Shown piece after piece: positions 1 to 9,394 of a DNA stretch of 20,827 nt (positions within the stretch are counted from its first letter, which is position 1; each line of letters starts with the position of its first letter). The position numbers were made by a program, and so were the translations under genes. The stretch comes from Solirubrobacteraceae bacterium (lineage in GTDB: Bacteria; Actinomycetota; Thermoleophilia; Solirubrobacterales; Solirubrobacteraceae), in the NCBI GenBank assembly GCA_025935735.1, contig JAICUS010000029.1, positions 1 to 20,827 of the forward strand, written 5' to 3'. Below the pieces are notes generated by a model. It did not search any database. It was not told the origin of the DNA and was given only the letters and a program-made list of their open reading frames with translations.

Positions 1-468
1 CCGGGCGTCGTGGGCTCGCGGGCCAGCCGCCACGCGCTGCTCGACGACCCGTTCGTCGCCGCGGCGATGCGCTGGATGGACGAGATCACGCTCGCGCTGG
101 TGGGCATCGGCGCGCTGACCCCGTCCAAGCTGCTGGCCGCCAGCGGCAACGTGTTCACCGAGGAGGAGCTCGAGGAGCTGCGCGAGCTCGGCGCCGTCGG
201 CGACATCTGCCTGCGCTTCTACGACGCCGACGGCGTGCCGGTCGCATCCGAGCTCGACGAGCGGGTCATCGGCCTCGACCTCGAGCGCATCCGGCGCCCG
301 AAGCGCGCGGTCGCGCTGGCCGGCGGCCCCCGCAAGTACGCGGCGATCCTCGGCGCCCTGCGCGGGCGGTTCGTCAACGTGCTGATCACCGACCGCTTCA
401 CCGCCGAGCGGCTGGCCGGCGACTGGCGGCCGCTGCCCGACGCCCTGCCCTCGGAGGCGCACTCGTGA
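1..468 (+). CDS. SorC/DeoR-family sugar-sensing transcriptional regulator, C-terminal part (5' end outside window)
   Basis: The reading frame is open from the first base and ends at the TGA at 466-468, so only about the last 155 residues are present. They resemble the sugar-binding effector domain of SorC/LsrR-type regulators (sugar-bind family, an isomerase-like fold): an ALVGIGAL segment followed by an alternating LRELGAVGDICLRFYDADG stretch, and near the end a GGPRKYAAILGALRG segment followed by VNVLITD. In this family the domain binds a phosphorylated sugar and controls an N-terminal helix-turn-helix, which would lie upstream of the window. The stop overlaps the GTG of the DUF2291 gene (GTGA), so the regulator is probably the first gene of the transporter operon and senses a sugar phosphate made by that pathway, perhaps by the FGGY kinase at its end. 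Family assignment is good; ligand unknown. Confidence 0.8.
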   Translation, partial: PGVVGSRASRHALLDDPFVAAAMRWMDEITLALVGIGALTPSKLLAASGNVFTEEELEELRELGAVGDICLRFYDADGVPVASELDERVIGLDLERIRRPKRAVALAGGPRKYAAILGALRGRFVNVLITDRFTAERLAGDWRPLPDALPSEAHS

Positions 469-1100
469 CCGCGACCCGGCCGTCGGCCCGGGTCGTGCTG
501 TGGGCGCTCGCCGTCGTCGTGCTCGTGCTGCTCGCGCTGGACACGACCACCCGCAGCGACAAGGCGCCGCGCATCACCAACGGCGCGGCGGCGTTCGACG
601 CCCAGCGCTACGGCACCAGGACCTACCCGAAGGTCGTCGCGGCGGTGGAGAGGAAGGCGCAGCCGCTCACCACGCTGGCGAAGGCGATCAAGGCCGACCC
701 GGACGCCGCCGGCAAGCGCTACGGCGCGCGCGAGAGCGCCAGCAGCCCGTACAACTTCGCCGTCACCGGCGAGGGCGTGGCGGGCAAGCCGGCCGACAGC
801 CTGATGCCGGTCAAGGTCAAGGGGCTGAAGGGCACGACCGTCTCGCTGCAGGTCGGCCCGGCGCTCAACGGCACCTCGCTGCGCGACGTCGTCGGCTTCG
901 TCGACTTCAACCAGTTCGTCAACCAGGTCGACTACGCCGACGCCGGCACCGCGCTCAACGACCAGGTCAAGGCGAAGGTGCTCAAGGGCCTGGACCGCGC
1001 GGGCCTGAAGGGCAAGCACGTGCGCTTCACCGGTGCGTTCACCTATCTCGCGCCGACGGTCATCACGGTCACGCCGGTCCGCCTGGAGGTCGGCCCGTGA
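465..1100 (+). CDS. DUF2291 family protein, membrane anchored, of a CUT2 sugar transporter operon
   Basis: A 211-residue protein. The GTG at 465 is chosen because it overlaps the preceding TGA by the typical GTGA arrangement. Residues 9-27 form one hydrophobic segment (LWALAVVVLVLLAL), so the protein is either anchored by its N terminus or exported. The rest is a soluble domain with the DUF2291 hallmarks as I know them: YGARESASSPYNF, then VSLQVGPALNGTSLRD and VGFVDFNQFVNQVDYA. Proteins of this family are found almost always next to ribose-type ABC transporter genes, including polyol transport loci, but I know of no established biochemical role. Here it sits between the regulator and the ATPase and overlaps both by 4 bp, so its translation is coupled to theirs. 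An extracytoplasmic accessory role in transport is inference. Confidence 0.82.
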   Translation: MTATRPSARVVLWALAVVVLVLLALDTTTRSDKAPRITNGAAAFDAQRYGTRTYPKVVAAVERKAQPLTTLAKAIKADPDAAGKRYGARESASSPYNFAVTGEGVAGKPADSLMPVKVKGLKGTTVSLQVGPALNGTSLRDVVGFVDFNQFVNQVDYADAGTALNDQVKAKVLKGLDRAGLKGKHVRFTGAFTYLAPTVITVTPVRLEVGP

Positions 1101-2616
1101 GCGACGTCGTCATGCGCGCGAGCGGCGTCAGCAAGGTCTTCGGCGCCACGCACGCGCTGCGCGGGGTCGACTTCGCCGTCGAGCGCGGCCGGATCACCGC
1201 GCTGTTCGGCGAGAACGGCGCGGGCAAGTCGACGCTGATGAAGATCCTCGCCGGGATCGAGCAGCCGACCACCGGGCAGATCGAGCTCGACGGCGCGCCG
1301 GTCACGCTGCTCTCGCCCCGCCGGGCCGCGGACCTCGGCATCGTGATCATCCACCAGGAGCTGAGCCTGTTCCCGAACCTCAGCATCTCCGACAACCTGT
1401 TCATGGCGCGCGAGCAGCGCCGGCGCGGGATGGTCGACCAGCAGGCGCAGCGCCGCGTCACGGCGGAGCTGATGGAGCGCCTGGAGGAGCCGCTGGACGC
1501 GCGCACGCTGGTGTCCGACCTGCGGCTGGGCCAGCAGCAGATCGTGGAGATCGCCCGCGCGCTCGCGCAGGACGCGCGCGTGCTGATCATGGACGAGCCG
1601 ACGTCGGCGCTGAGCACGGCGGAGGTCGAGGTGCTCTTCCGGGTCATGCGCGAGCTGACCGCCGCCGGCGTCTCGATCGTCTACATCTCCCACCATCTCG
1701 AGGAGGCGCTGGAGATCGCCGACCGCGTCGTGGTCATCCGCGACGGGCAGCTCGTCGCCGAGTCCGAGGCCGAGGCGGTCGACCTCGCCTGGATCGTCGA
1801 GCGGATGGTCGGGCGCAACCCCGACACGCTGTTCGCCGGCGAGCACTCCCAGGCCGGCGACGAGCGGCTGCGGGTCGAGCACCTGACCGTCGCCGACCCG
1901 GCCAACCCCGGCCGGCTGGCCGTCGACGACGTCTCCTTCACCGTGCGGGCCGGCGAGATCGTCGGGCTCTACGGGCTGATGGGCGCGGGGCGCACGGAGA
2001 CGCTGGAGACGATCGCGGGGCGGCTGGTCGCCGAGTCCGGCGAGATCCTCGTCGACGGCAAGCCGGTCGGCGCGGGCATCGCGCGGCGGATCGCCGACGG
2101 CGTCACGCTCGTGCCCGAGGACCGCCAGCGCGACGGGCTCGTGCCGCCGATGACCGTCGGGCAGAACCTGTCGCTGGCCGCGCTGCGCCGCTTCGTGCGC
2201 GGGCCGTTCGTGTCGCGCGATGCCGAGCGCGAGGCCGTCGAGGCGATGATCGGCGACGTCACGGTCAAGGCGTCCGGCCCGGGCGCGCCGATCACGTCGC
2301 TCAGCGGCGGCAACCAGCAGAAGGTCGTGCTGGGCAAAGCGCTGCTCACCCGGCCGGGCGTGCTGCTGCTGGACGAGCCGACGCGCGGGATCGACGTGGG
2401 CGCGAAGGCCGACATCTTCGGGCTCGTCACCACGCTCGCCCGCCGCGGGCTCGCCGTGGTGTTCGCCACCTCGGAGATCGAGGAGGCGCTGCACGTACCG
2501 GACCGGCTGCTGGTGCTGGCGAAGGGGAAGGTCGTCCGCGAGGTCCGCCGGGGCCGCGCGCGCAGGGAGGAGATCATGAGCGCATCCGAAGGCCTCGAGC
2601 GGGCGGGGGCGGGTGG

Positions 2617-2620
<4 letters not shown>
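1097..2620 (+). CDS. CUT2 (ribose-type) sugar ABC transporter, fused double ATP-binding protein (RbsA-like)
   Basis: A 507-residue protein, the usual size for RbsA/XylG/MglA. It powers import of a monosaccharide or polyol through the permease encoded next. NBD1 has a Walker A at residues 38-46 (GENGAGKST), a signature region at 142-148 with LRLGQQQ in place of LSGGQ, Walker B aspartate and glutamate at 166-167 (LIMDEPTSAL), and an H-loop in YISHHLEEA. NBD2 has the degenerate Walker A typical of this family (LMGAGRTE, 294-301, arginine in place of lysine), a good signature LSGGNQQ at 402-408 and Walker B at 426-427 (LLLDEPTRGID). So one ATP site is expected to be catalytic and one degenerate, as is normal for CUT2. 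The GTG start at 1097 overlaps the DUF2291 stop; the stop overlaps the permease ATG (ATGA). An in-frame reading starting much further upstream lacks any homology before residue 1 given here. Confidence 0.95.
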
Positions 2621-4780
<2,160 letters not shown>

Positions 4781-4782
4781 CC

Positions 4783-6306
4783 ATGCGACTGCGACTGAGC
4801 ATCGGGCTCTGCGCCTGCGCGGCCGTGCTGGCATTGAGCGCCGGGACGGCCTCCGCCCACGGCTTTCTCACCAAACCGCGGACGGTCGTGACCACCGACA
4901 TGGAGCAGGACGACTACGCCTCGCTGATCCGCTACCTGCTCTACACCAATGACGTCGACACCGAGGGGATCGTCTACAGCAGCGGCCGCTTCCACTGGGC
5001 CGGCGACGGCAAGGGGACGCTGTTCTTCCTGCCGGGGCGCGAGTACACGACGCCGCAGACCTCGTGGCGCTGGACCGGCACGCGCACCATCCAGGACAAG
5101 GCGCTGAAGGCCTACGCGCAGGTCTATCCGAACCTGCGCACGCACGACCGCGACTATCCGACGCCGGCCGAGCTGCTCTCGAAGGTCAAGGTGGGCAACA
5201 TCGACTTCGAGGGGGAGATGGACCACGACACGCCGGGGTCCGACCTCATAAAGCGGCTGCTGCTCGACCGCGACCCGCGCCCGCTCTACCTGCAGGCCTG
5301 GGGCGGCACCAACACGATCGCGCGGGCGCTGAAGTCGATCGCCGACCAATACCAGGACAGCCGCTGGTGGCCGCGGATCCAGGCCGAGGTGTCGCGCAAG
5401 GCGGTCATCCTGGCCAGCGGCTTCCAGGACGAGACCTACCAGGACTACATCGCGCCCCAGTGGCCGGACATCCGGGTGGAGAACCTGCAGGCCGGCTACG
5501 CCACCTGGGGGTACAACTGCAACTTCGGCGGGACCGGCAACGTGCGCGGCCTGCCGGCGGACCGGCAGTACTTCCAGGGCGCGTGGATCAAGGCGAACAT
5601 CGAGGTCGGCCCGCTCGGCTCGCTGTATCGCTCGTGGCTGGACGGCCAGTCGATGCCGGGCGACCCGCTCGACATCTTCGGCGACCCGGTGCTGGCGCAG
5701 AAGGGCTGGTGCCCGCCGCTGCAGCCCTACGACTTCCTCTCCGAGGGCGACGACGTGGCCTACATGCCGCTGCTGCACACGGGCATCGAGGATCCGGCGA
5801 ACCCGGCGCTCGGCGGCTGGGGCGGCCGGTCGACGCAGGTGACGGCGTCCCCGGAGGAGTGGCAGCTGGTCCCGACCGAGAAGGACCCATCCGGCACGGC
5901 CGTGCGCAACTACACGACACTCCGGTGGGCCGGCGCGGCGCAGAACGACTTCGCCGCCCGCATGCAGTGGACCCTGGAGCCGCGCTGGGCGGGCGGCAAC
6001 CACCCGCCGCTGGTCGGCGTGCTCGGTCCGCGCACCGTGCGCGTCTCGCCGGGCCGGACCGTCGTGCTGCGCGGGCTCGGGCTGGACCCGGACCGCGGGC
6101 GCCTGAGCTACCAGTGGTGGCAGTACGGCGAGGAGGGCACCTACCCGGGTGCCGTGACGATCGGCTCGCCCGACCGCGCGTGGACGACGGTGCGTGTACC
6201 CGCGGACGCGCAGCCGGGTCAGACGGTCTCGCTGATCCTGCAGGTCACCGACGAGGGTGAGTTCCCGCTCACGCGGTATGCGAGGGTGACGCTGCGGGTC
6301 ACGTGA
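4783..6306 (+). CDS. Secreted DUF1593 protein (nucleoside-hydrolase-like domain, Sde182-like C-terminal domain)
   Basis: A 507-residue protein with a Sec signal peptide (hydrophobic core about residues 5-20, probable cleavage after ASA at 26). Residues from about 33 to 320 match DUF1593, whose fold is related to inosine-uridine nucleoside hydrolases: TDMEQDDYASLIRYLLY keeps a D-x3-DD pattern near the N terminus as in the metal site of that superfamily, then EGIVYSSGRFHW, the QAWGGTNTIARAL segment and the GYNCNFGG region. The C-terminal 105 residues (from NHPPLVGVLG) form an Ig-like beta domain ending RYARVTLRV, as in the cellulose-binding protein Sde182. Activity of this family is not firmly established; a glycosidase or glycan-binding role outside the cell is inference. 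It starts 2 nt after the binding protein stop with no clear Shine-Dalgarno and its TGA overlaps the kinase GTG, so it belongs to the same transport operon. Confidence 0.83.
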   Translation: MRLRLSIGLCACAAVLALSAGTASAHGFLTKPRTVVTTDMEQDDYASLIRYLLYTNDVDTEGIVYSSGRFHWAGDGKGTLFFLPGREYTTPQTSWRWTGTRTIQDKALKAYAQVYPNLRTHDRDYPTPAELLSKVKVGNIDFEGEMDHDTPGSDLIKRLLLDRDPRPLYLQAWGGTNTIARALKSIADQYQDSRWWPRIQAEVSRKAVILASGFQDETYQDYIAPQWPDIRVENLQAGYATWGYNCNFGGTGNVRGLPADRQYFQGAWIKANIEVGPLGSLYRSWLDGQSMPGDPLDIFGDPVLAQKGWCPPLQPYDFLSEGDDVAYMPLLHTGIEDPANPALGGWGGRSTQVTASPEEWQLVPTEKDPSGTAVRNYTTLRWAGAAQNDFAARMQWTLEPRWAGGNHPPLVGVLGPRTVRVSPGRTVVLRGLGLDPDRGRLSYQWWQYGEEGTYPGAVTIGSPDRAWTTVRVPADAQPGQTVSLILQVTDEGEFPLTRYARVTLRVT

Positions 6307-7745
6307 GCGACCACGTCCTGGCCATCGACCAAGGGACCAGCGCCACCAAGGCGGCGCTGGTCGACGCCGCGGGCGCGATCGTGGCGCAGGCCGCTGCGCC
6401 GATCGCGCTCGCGACGCCGCGGCCCGGCTGGGTGGAGCAGGACGCGCGGGAGATCTGGGCGAGCGTGCGGGCGGCGGTCGCGGCCTGCCTCGAGGGCCGC
6501 GATCCGGGGCGGGTCGCGGTCGTCGGCCTGAGCAGCCAGCGCGAGACGCTCGTGCTGTGGGACCGCCGGACCGGCGAGCCGCGCGGGCCGGCGCTCAGCT
6601 GGCAGGACCAGCGCACGGCGGCCGGCGCGGGCCGGCTGGCGGGGTGCGCGAACGAGATCCGCGCGCTCAGCGGGCTGCCGCTGGACCCCATGTTCTCGGC
6701 GCTGAAGGCCCGCTGGCTGCTGGAGGCGTATGGGTCCGACGACGTGTGTTTGGGCACGGTCGACTCGTGGCTGCTCAGCCGCTTCGGCGGAGCGCACGTC
6801 GTCGAGGCCGGCAATGCCTCGCGGACGCAGCTGCTCGACGTCCGCGCGCGCGACTGGTCGCCGCGGCTGCTGGAGCTGTTCGGCGTGCCGCGGGGGGCGC
6901 TGCCGGAGATCGTCGCGTCCACCGGGCCGTTCCCCGCGGTCCGCGGGCTGGCGCCGCTGCGCGACGGGACGCCGGTGTGCGCGGTGATGGGCGACTCGCA
7001 CGCGGCGCTGTTCGCCCACGCCGGCTGGCACCGCGGCCGGGTGAAGGCGACCTACGGCACGGGCTCCTCGATCATGGCGGTCGCCGACGCGGCGGCGTGG
7101 CAGCCCGGCCCGCTGTGCCTGACCATCGGCTGGGAGGACGAGCGCGGCGTCGCGTACGCGCTGGAGGGCAACATCCGCTCGACGGGCGGCACGCTCGCCT
7201 GGCTCGGCCGGCTGTTCGGGCTCGACGCGGCCGCGGTCGCCTCGCGGGCTGCCGCGTCCAGCGACGGCGTCCACCTCGTGCCGGCGTTCGGCGGCCTGGC
7301 CGCACCGTGGTGGGACGACGACGCGGTCGGGCTGGTCAGCGGCCTCACGTTCGCCACCGGGCTCCCGCAGCTCGCGCGCGCCGCCCTGGAGTCGATCGCG
7401 TTCCAGGTCGAGGACGTCGTGGCGGCGATCGAGTCCGCCACCGGCCGGGTCGGCACCCTGCTGGCCGACGGCGGCCCTACGGCGAACGGCGTGCTGATGC
7501 AGCTGCAGGCCGACACCAGCGGCCGCACCGTCGCCCGCTCGGACACCGCGGAGCTCTCGGCGCTGGGCGCCGCCCACCTCGCCGGCCGCGCCGCCGGCCT
7601 GTGGTCGGACGACGACCTCGAGTCCCTCGACCGCCCGTGCGCGAGCTTCGAGCCGGCCGAGGACCCGAGCTCCCGCGCGGCGCGCCTGCGCGCCTGGCAC
7701 GACGCGGTCGCCCGCGCGCGGCTGACGCTCAGGCCGACGTCGTGA
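6303..7745 (+). CDS. FGGY-family carbohydrate kinase (glycerol kinase/xylulokinase-like, substrate unknown)
   Basis: A 480-residue cytoplasmic kinase, normal FGGY length. The GTG start overlaps the DUF1593 stop (GTGA). N-terminal domain: AIDQGTSATKAALVDAAG phosphate-binding loop, SSQRETLVLWDRRTG and SWQDQRT, which resemble glycerol kinase more than rhamnulokinase. C-terminal domain: GDSHAAL with the probable catalytic base D231, the TYGTGSS nucleotide-binding loop, FGGLAAPWWDDDAVGLVSG, and LADGGPTANGVLMQLQAD with SALGAAHLAG. It would phosphorylate the imported sugar or polyol and is the last gene of the operon. Its final 17 bases overlap the tail of a minus-strand TetR remnant. It is not a convincing RhaB, so I do not assign it to the rhamnose pathway. 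Confidence 0.92.
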   Translation: MSDHVLAIDQGTSATKAALVDAAGAIVAQAAAPIALATPRPGWVEQDAREIWASVRAAVAACLEGRDPGRVAVVGLSSQRETLVLWDRRTGEPRGPALSWQDQRTAAGAGRLAGCANEIRALSGLPLDPMFSALKARWLLEAYGSDDVCLGTVDSWLLSRFGGAHVVEAGNASRTQLLDVRARDWSPRLLELFGVPRGALPEIVASTGPFPAVRGLAPLRDGTPVCAVMGDSHAALFAHAGWHRGRVKATYGTGSSIMAVADAAAWQPGPLCLTIGWEDERGVAYALEGNIRSTGGTLAWLGRLFGLDAAAVASRAAASSDGVHLVPAFGGLAAPWWDDDAVGLVSGLTFATGLPQLARAALESIAFQVEDVVAAIESATGRVGTLLADGGPTANGVLMQLQADTSGRTVARSDTAELSALGAAHLAGRAAGLWSDDDLESLDRPCASFEPAEDPSSRAARLRAWHDAVARARLTLRPTS

Positions 7746-7872
7746 GCGCGCCGGCGCGCGCGGCCGCGATCGCCGCCGCCGCGGCGCGCTCGGCCAGCGC
7801 GTCGTCCAGGGGCTCCAGCGTGATGAACATGCGGTAGTACAACGGCGCGCCCACGCCGTCGAGGATAGGAAC
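7729..7872 (-). pseudogene. TetR-family regulator remnant (C-terminal fragment only)
   Basis: On the minus strand a frame of 47 codons, bounded upstream by a TGA (7873-7875) and ending at a TGA (7729-7731), reads ILDGVGAPLYYRMFITLEPL then DDALAERAAAAIAAARAGAL. The PLYYR(M/L)-x3-T-x-EPLDDA pattern followed by an Ala-rich helix is the recognisable C terminus of many actinobacterial TetR regulators. There is no start codon, no helix-turn-helix and no ligand domain upstream: the sequence switches abruptly to the antitoxin promoter on the other strand. I read this as a regulator gene truncated when the toxin-antitoxin pair arrived or by a deletion. The match is from memory of the family and the fragment is short. 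Confidence 0.6.
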
Positions 7873-7884
7873 TCACGGTATCCT
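7862..7884 (+). promoter_or_regulatory. Putative promoter and operator of the toxin-antitoxin pair
   Basis: AGGATA (7862-7867) and TATCCT (7879-7884) form a perfect 6-bp inverted repeat with an 11-nt spacer. The right arm also fits an actinobacterial -10 hexamer (TANNNT), which would start RNA near 7891 and leave a leader of about 26 nt with the Shine-Dalgarno AAGGAGG at 7902-7908. AbrB-type antitoxins usually bind inverted repeats in their own promoter, so autoregulation is likely. No convincing -35 box is visible. Confidence 0.45.
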
Positions 7885-7916
7885 TACAAACGATGACGAG
7901 TAAGGAGGGTCGGGAG

Positions 7917-8165
7917 ATGGACGCATCGGCGAAGCTCACCTCGAAGGGGCAGGTCACGATCCCGCTGAACGTGCGCGAGGCGCTGGACCTGCATGCGGGA
8001 GACGAGGTCGTGTTCCGCGTCGAGGACCGCCGCGCGGTCTTGGCGAAGACTCCCGACTTCCTGTCGCTTGCCGGTTCCGTGCCGGTGCCGGCGGCCAAGC
8101 GGGGCACCTCGTGGGACGACGTGCTGCGCCGGACGCGACGCGAGCGCGCGGAGATGCGGCCCTGA
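7917..8165 (+). CDS. AbrB/MazE-fold antitoxin of a VapBC-type toxin-antitoxin pair
   Basis: An 82-residue protein that should neutralise the PIN toxin encoded next and repress the operon. The N-terminal SpoVT-AbrB swapped-hairpin DNA-binding domain is clear at about residues 5-37: KLTSKGQVTIPLNVREALDL followed by HAGDEVVFRVED. The C terminus (SWDDVLRRTRRERAEMRP) is a basic, probably disordered or helical tail of the sort that wraps the toxin. I chose the ATG at 7917 because AAGGAGGG (7902-7909) sits just 7 nt before it; an in-frame ATG at 7893 would add eight residues but has no Shine-Dalgarno and overlaps the promoter region. Its stop overlaps the beginning of the toxin reading frame. Confidence 0.9.
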   Translation: MDASAKLTSKGQVTIPLNVREALDLHAGDEVVFRVEDRRAVLAKTPDFLSLAGSVPVPAAKRGTSWDDVLRRTRRERAEMRP

Positions 8166-8554
8166 CCGCGTTCCTCGACACCAACGTCCTGATCCGTCAC
8201 CTGACCGGCGATCCGCCCGACATGGCCCGGCGGGCGACCGCGATGCTGGCCTCAGCGCGGCGGTTGCTGCTCGCGGACCTCGTCCTGGCGGAATGCGTCT
8301 ACGTGCTGGAGTCGTTCTATGAGGTTCCGCCGCGGCGCGTAGCGGAGCTGATGCGCTCGGCGATCGCGCTGCCCTCGATCGAAACCGTCGAGCCCTCGTC
8401 GTTGCTGCGCGCTCTCGAGGTTTACGAGATCCACCGATTGGACTTCGCGGAGGCATACCTCGTGGCCCAGGCCGAGGCGACGGGCGTCGGGGCGATCGCC
8501 TCGTTCGACCGCTCGATCGACCGGGTCGCCGGCATCACACGTCACGAGCCCTGA
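8111..8554 (+). CDS. PIN-domain ribonuclease toxin (VapC-like)
   Basis: A PIN-domain protein of about 130 residues plus a possible N-terminal extension. It shows FLDTNVLIRHLTGD (first acidic residue), LLLADLVLAECVYVLESFYE (conserved glutamate), a central YEIHRLDFAEAYLVAQAE (acidic residue in DFAEA) and IASFDRSIDRV (last acidic residue), the acid set that binds Mg2+ for RNA cleavage. The start is unclear: the only standard codon in frame is GTG at 8111, which overlaps the antitoxin by 55 bp and adds 17 residues unlike the family. The domain itself begins at a CTG at 8162 overlapping the antitoxin stop (CTGA), which would place the DTN motif at residues 6-8 as is usual. I give the GTG coordinate but think 8162 plausible. 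With the antitoxin it forms a complete pair. Confidence 0.88.
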   Translation: MGRRAAPDATRARGDAALTAFLDTNVLIRHLTGDPPDMARRATAMLASARRLLLADLVLAECVYVLESFYEVPPRRVAELMRSAIALPSIETVEPSSLLRALEVYEIHRLDFAEAYLVAQAEATGVGAIASFDRSIDRVAGITRHEP

Positions 8555-8563
8555 CGAGTAGCC

Positions 8564-8600
8564 GGGCTAGCCCTTGACGGCTCCGGCGGTGAGGCCGGAG
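8564..8600. other. Palindrome and hairpin between convergent genes, possible terminator
   Basis: Only 12 bp separate the stops of the convergent toxin and permease genes. A perfect 10-bp palindrome GGGCTAGCCC (8564-8573) spans the permease stop codon, and CTCCGGC (8581-8587) pairs exactly with GCCGGAG (8594-8600) around a 6-nt loop inside the last codons of the permease. No run of T follows on either strand, so an intrinsic terminator is only a weak suggestion. For the toxin transcript it lies 27 nt past the stop. Confidence 0.25.
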
Positions 8601-9394
8601 ACGATCTTGCGGTTGAAGAAGATGAACATGATCAACGGGGGGATCGTGATCAGCAGGATGTCGGCGAACAGCAGGTTGTACTGCGTGTTGTACTGGGTCT
8701 GGAAGTTGAACAGGGTGAGCTGGACGGTCGGCGCGTCGTCGCCCGGCAGGAAGTAGAGCGGGTTGACGAAGTCGTTGAACACGGTCACCGACTGGGTGAC
8801 GATGACGGTGATGATGACCGAGCGCAGCAGCGGGAAGATGACGCTGAAGAACACGCGCAGGGGGCGGGCGCCGTCGATGATCGCGGCCTCGTCGAGCTCG
8901 CGGGGGATGGTGGCGATGAACGCCCGGAAGAGCAGGATGCAGAACGACATCCCGAACGCGACCTCGATGAAGATCAGGCCGGGGATGGTCTTGAACAGCG
9001 CGAGCTTCTGCAGCACCCAGATGGTGGGCACGACCGCGGGCGGGATGATCAGGCCGCTGAGGATGAGCAGGTCGACGAACCTGGTGGACCGGCTGGGGCG
9101 GCGCTGGAGCACGTAGGCCACCATGGCCGACAGGACGACCATGATCGTCACGGACACCACGGTGATGACGGTGCTGTTGATGAACGCCGCCACCAGCATG
9201 TAGTTGCGGGCCTCGAGGGCCTTGCCGAGGTTCTCGAAGAGCACCCAGTGGGTGGGCAGCGAGAACGCGAGGTCGTTGGCCTCGATCTGCGACTTGGCCG
9301 CGGTGAGCAGCATGAACAGGAACGGCACGATGAAGATCACGCCGAACAGCGCGAGGAAGAACGGGCTGATGACTACACGGACGCGGCGGCTCAC
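8567..9394 (-). CDS. CUT1 carbohydrate ABC transporter permease (MalG-like)
   Basis: A 275-residue membrane protein, last gene of the minus-strand rhamnoside operon. The GTG start is chosen because it overlaps the stop of the partner permease (GTGA). The first membrane helix is at about 9-31 (ISPFFLALFGVIFIVPFLF), followed by a periplasmic segment and five more hydrophobic stretches. The EAA loop that docks onto the ATPase is clear: ELDEAAIIDGARPLRVFF with E169, A170 and A171, then FPLL. MalG-type permeases pair with a MalF-type partner, present directly upstream. No ATPase gene follows: the next gene is convergent, so a shared ATPase encoded elsewhere is expected. Confidence 0.95.
   Translation of the reverse strand: MSRRVRVVISPFFLALFGVIFIVPFLFMLLTAAKSQIEANDLAFSLPTHWVLFENLGKALEARNYMLVAAFINSTVITVVSVTIMVVLSAMVAYVLQRRPSRSTRFVDLLILSGLIIPPAVVPTIWVLQKLALFKTIPGLIFIEVAFGMSFCILLFRAFIATIPRELDEAAIIDGARPLRVFFSVIFPLLRSVIITVIVTQSVTVFNDFVNPLYFLPGDDAPTVQLTLFNFQTQYNTQYNLLFADILLITIPPLIMFIFFNRKIVSGLTAGAVKG

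Noticed and set aside
1043..2494. Long open frame antisense to the ABC ATPase gene
   Set aside because: Very low in hydrophobic order, rich in Arg/His/Asp/Gly as expected from the complement of GC-rich codons, and no family motif. The opposite strand encodes a full double ATPase.
1033..2616. Extension of the permease frame upstream through the ATPase gene, suggesting a 900-residue fusion
   Set aside because: The upstream half is Arg/Gly/Ala nonsense in another frame of the ATPase. The permease begins at the ATGA overlap at 2617.
6303..7745. FGGY kinase as L-rhamnulokinase of the rhamnose pathway
   Set aside because: The phosphate loop and QRET/SWQDQRT motifs are glycerol-kinase-like, and the gene belongs to a different operon across a toxin-antitoxin unit.
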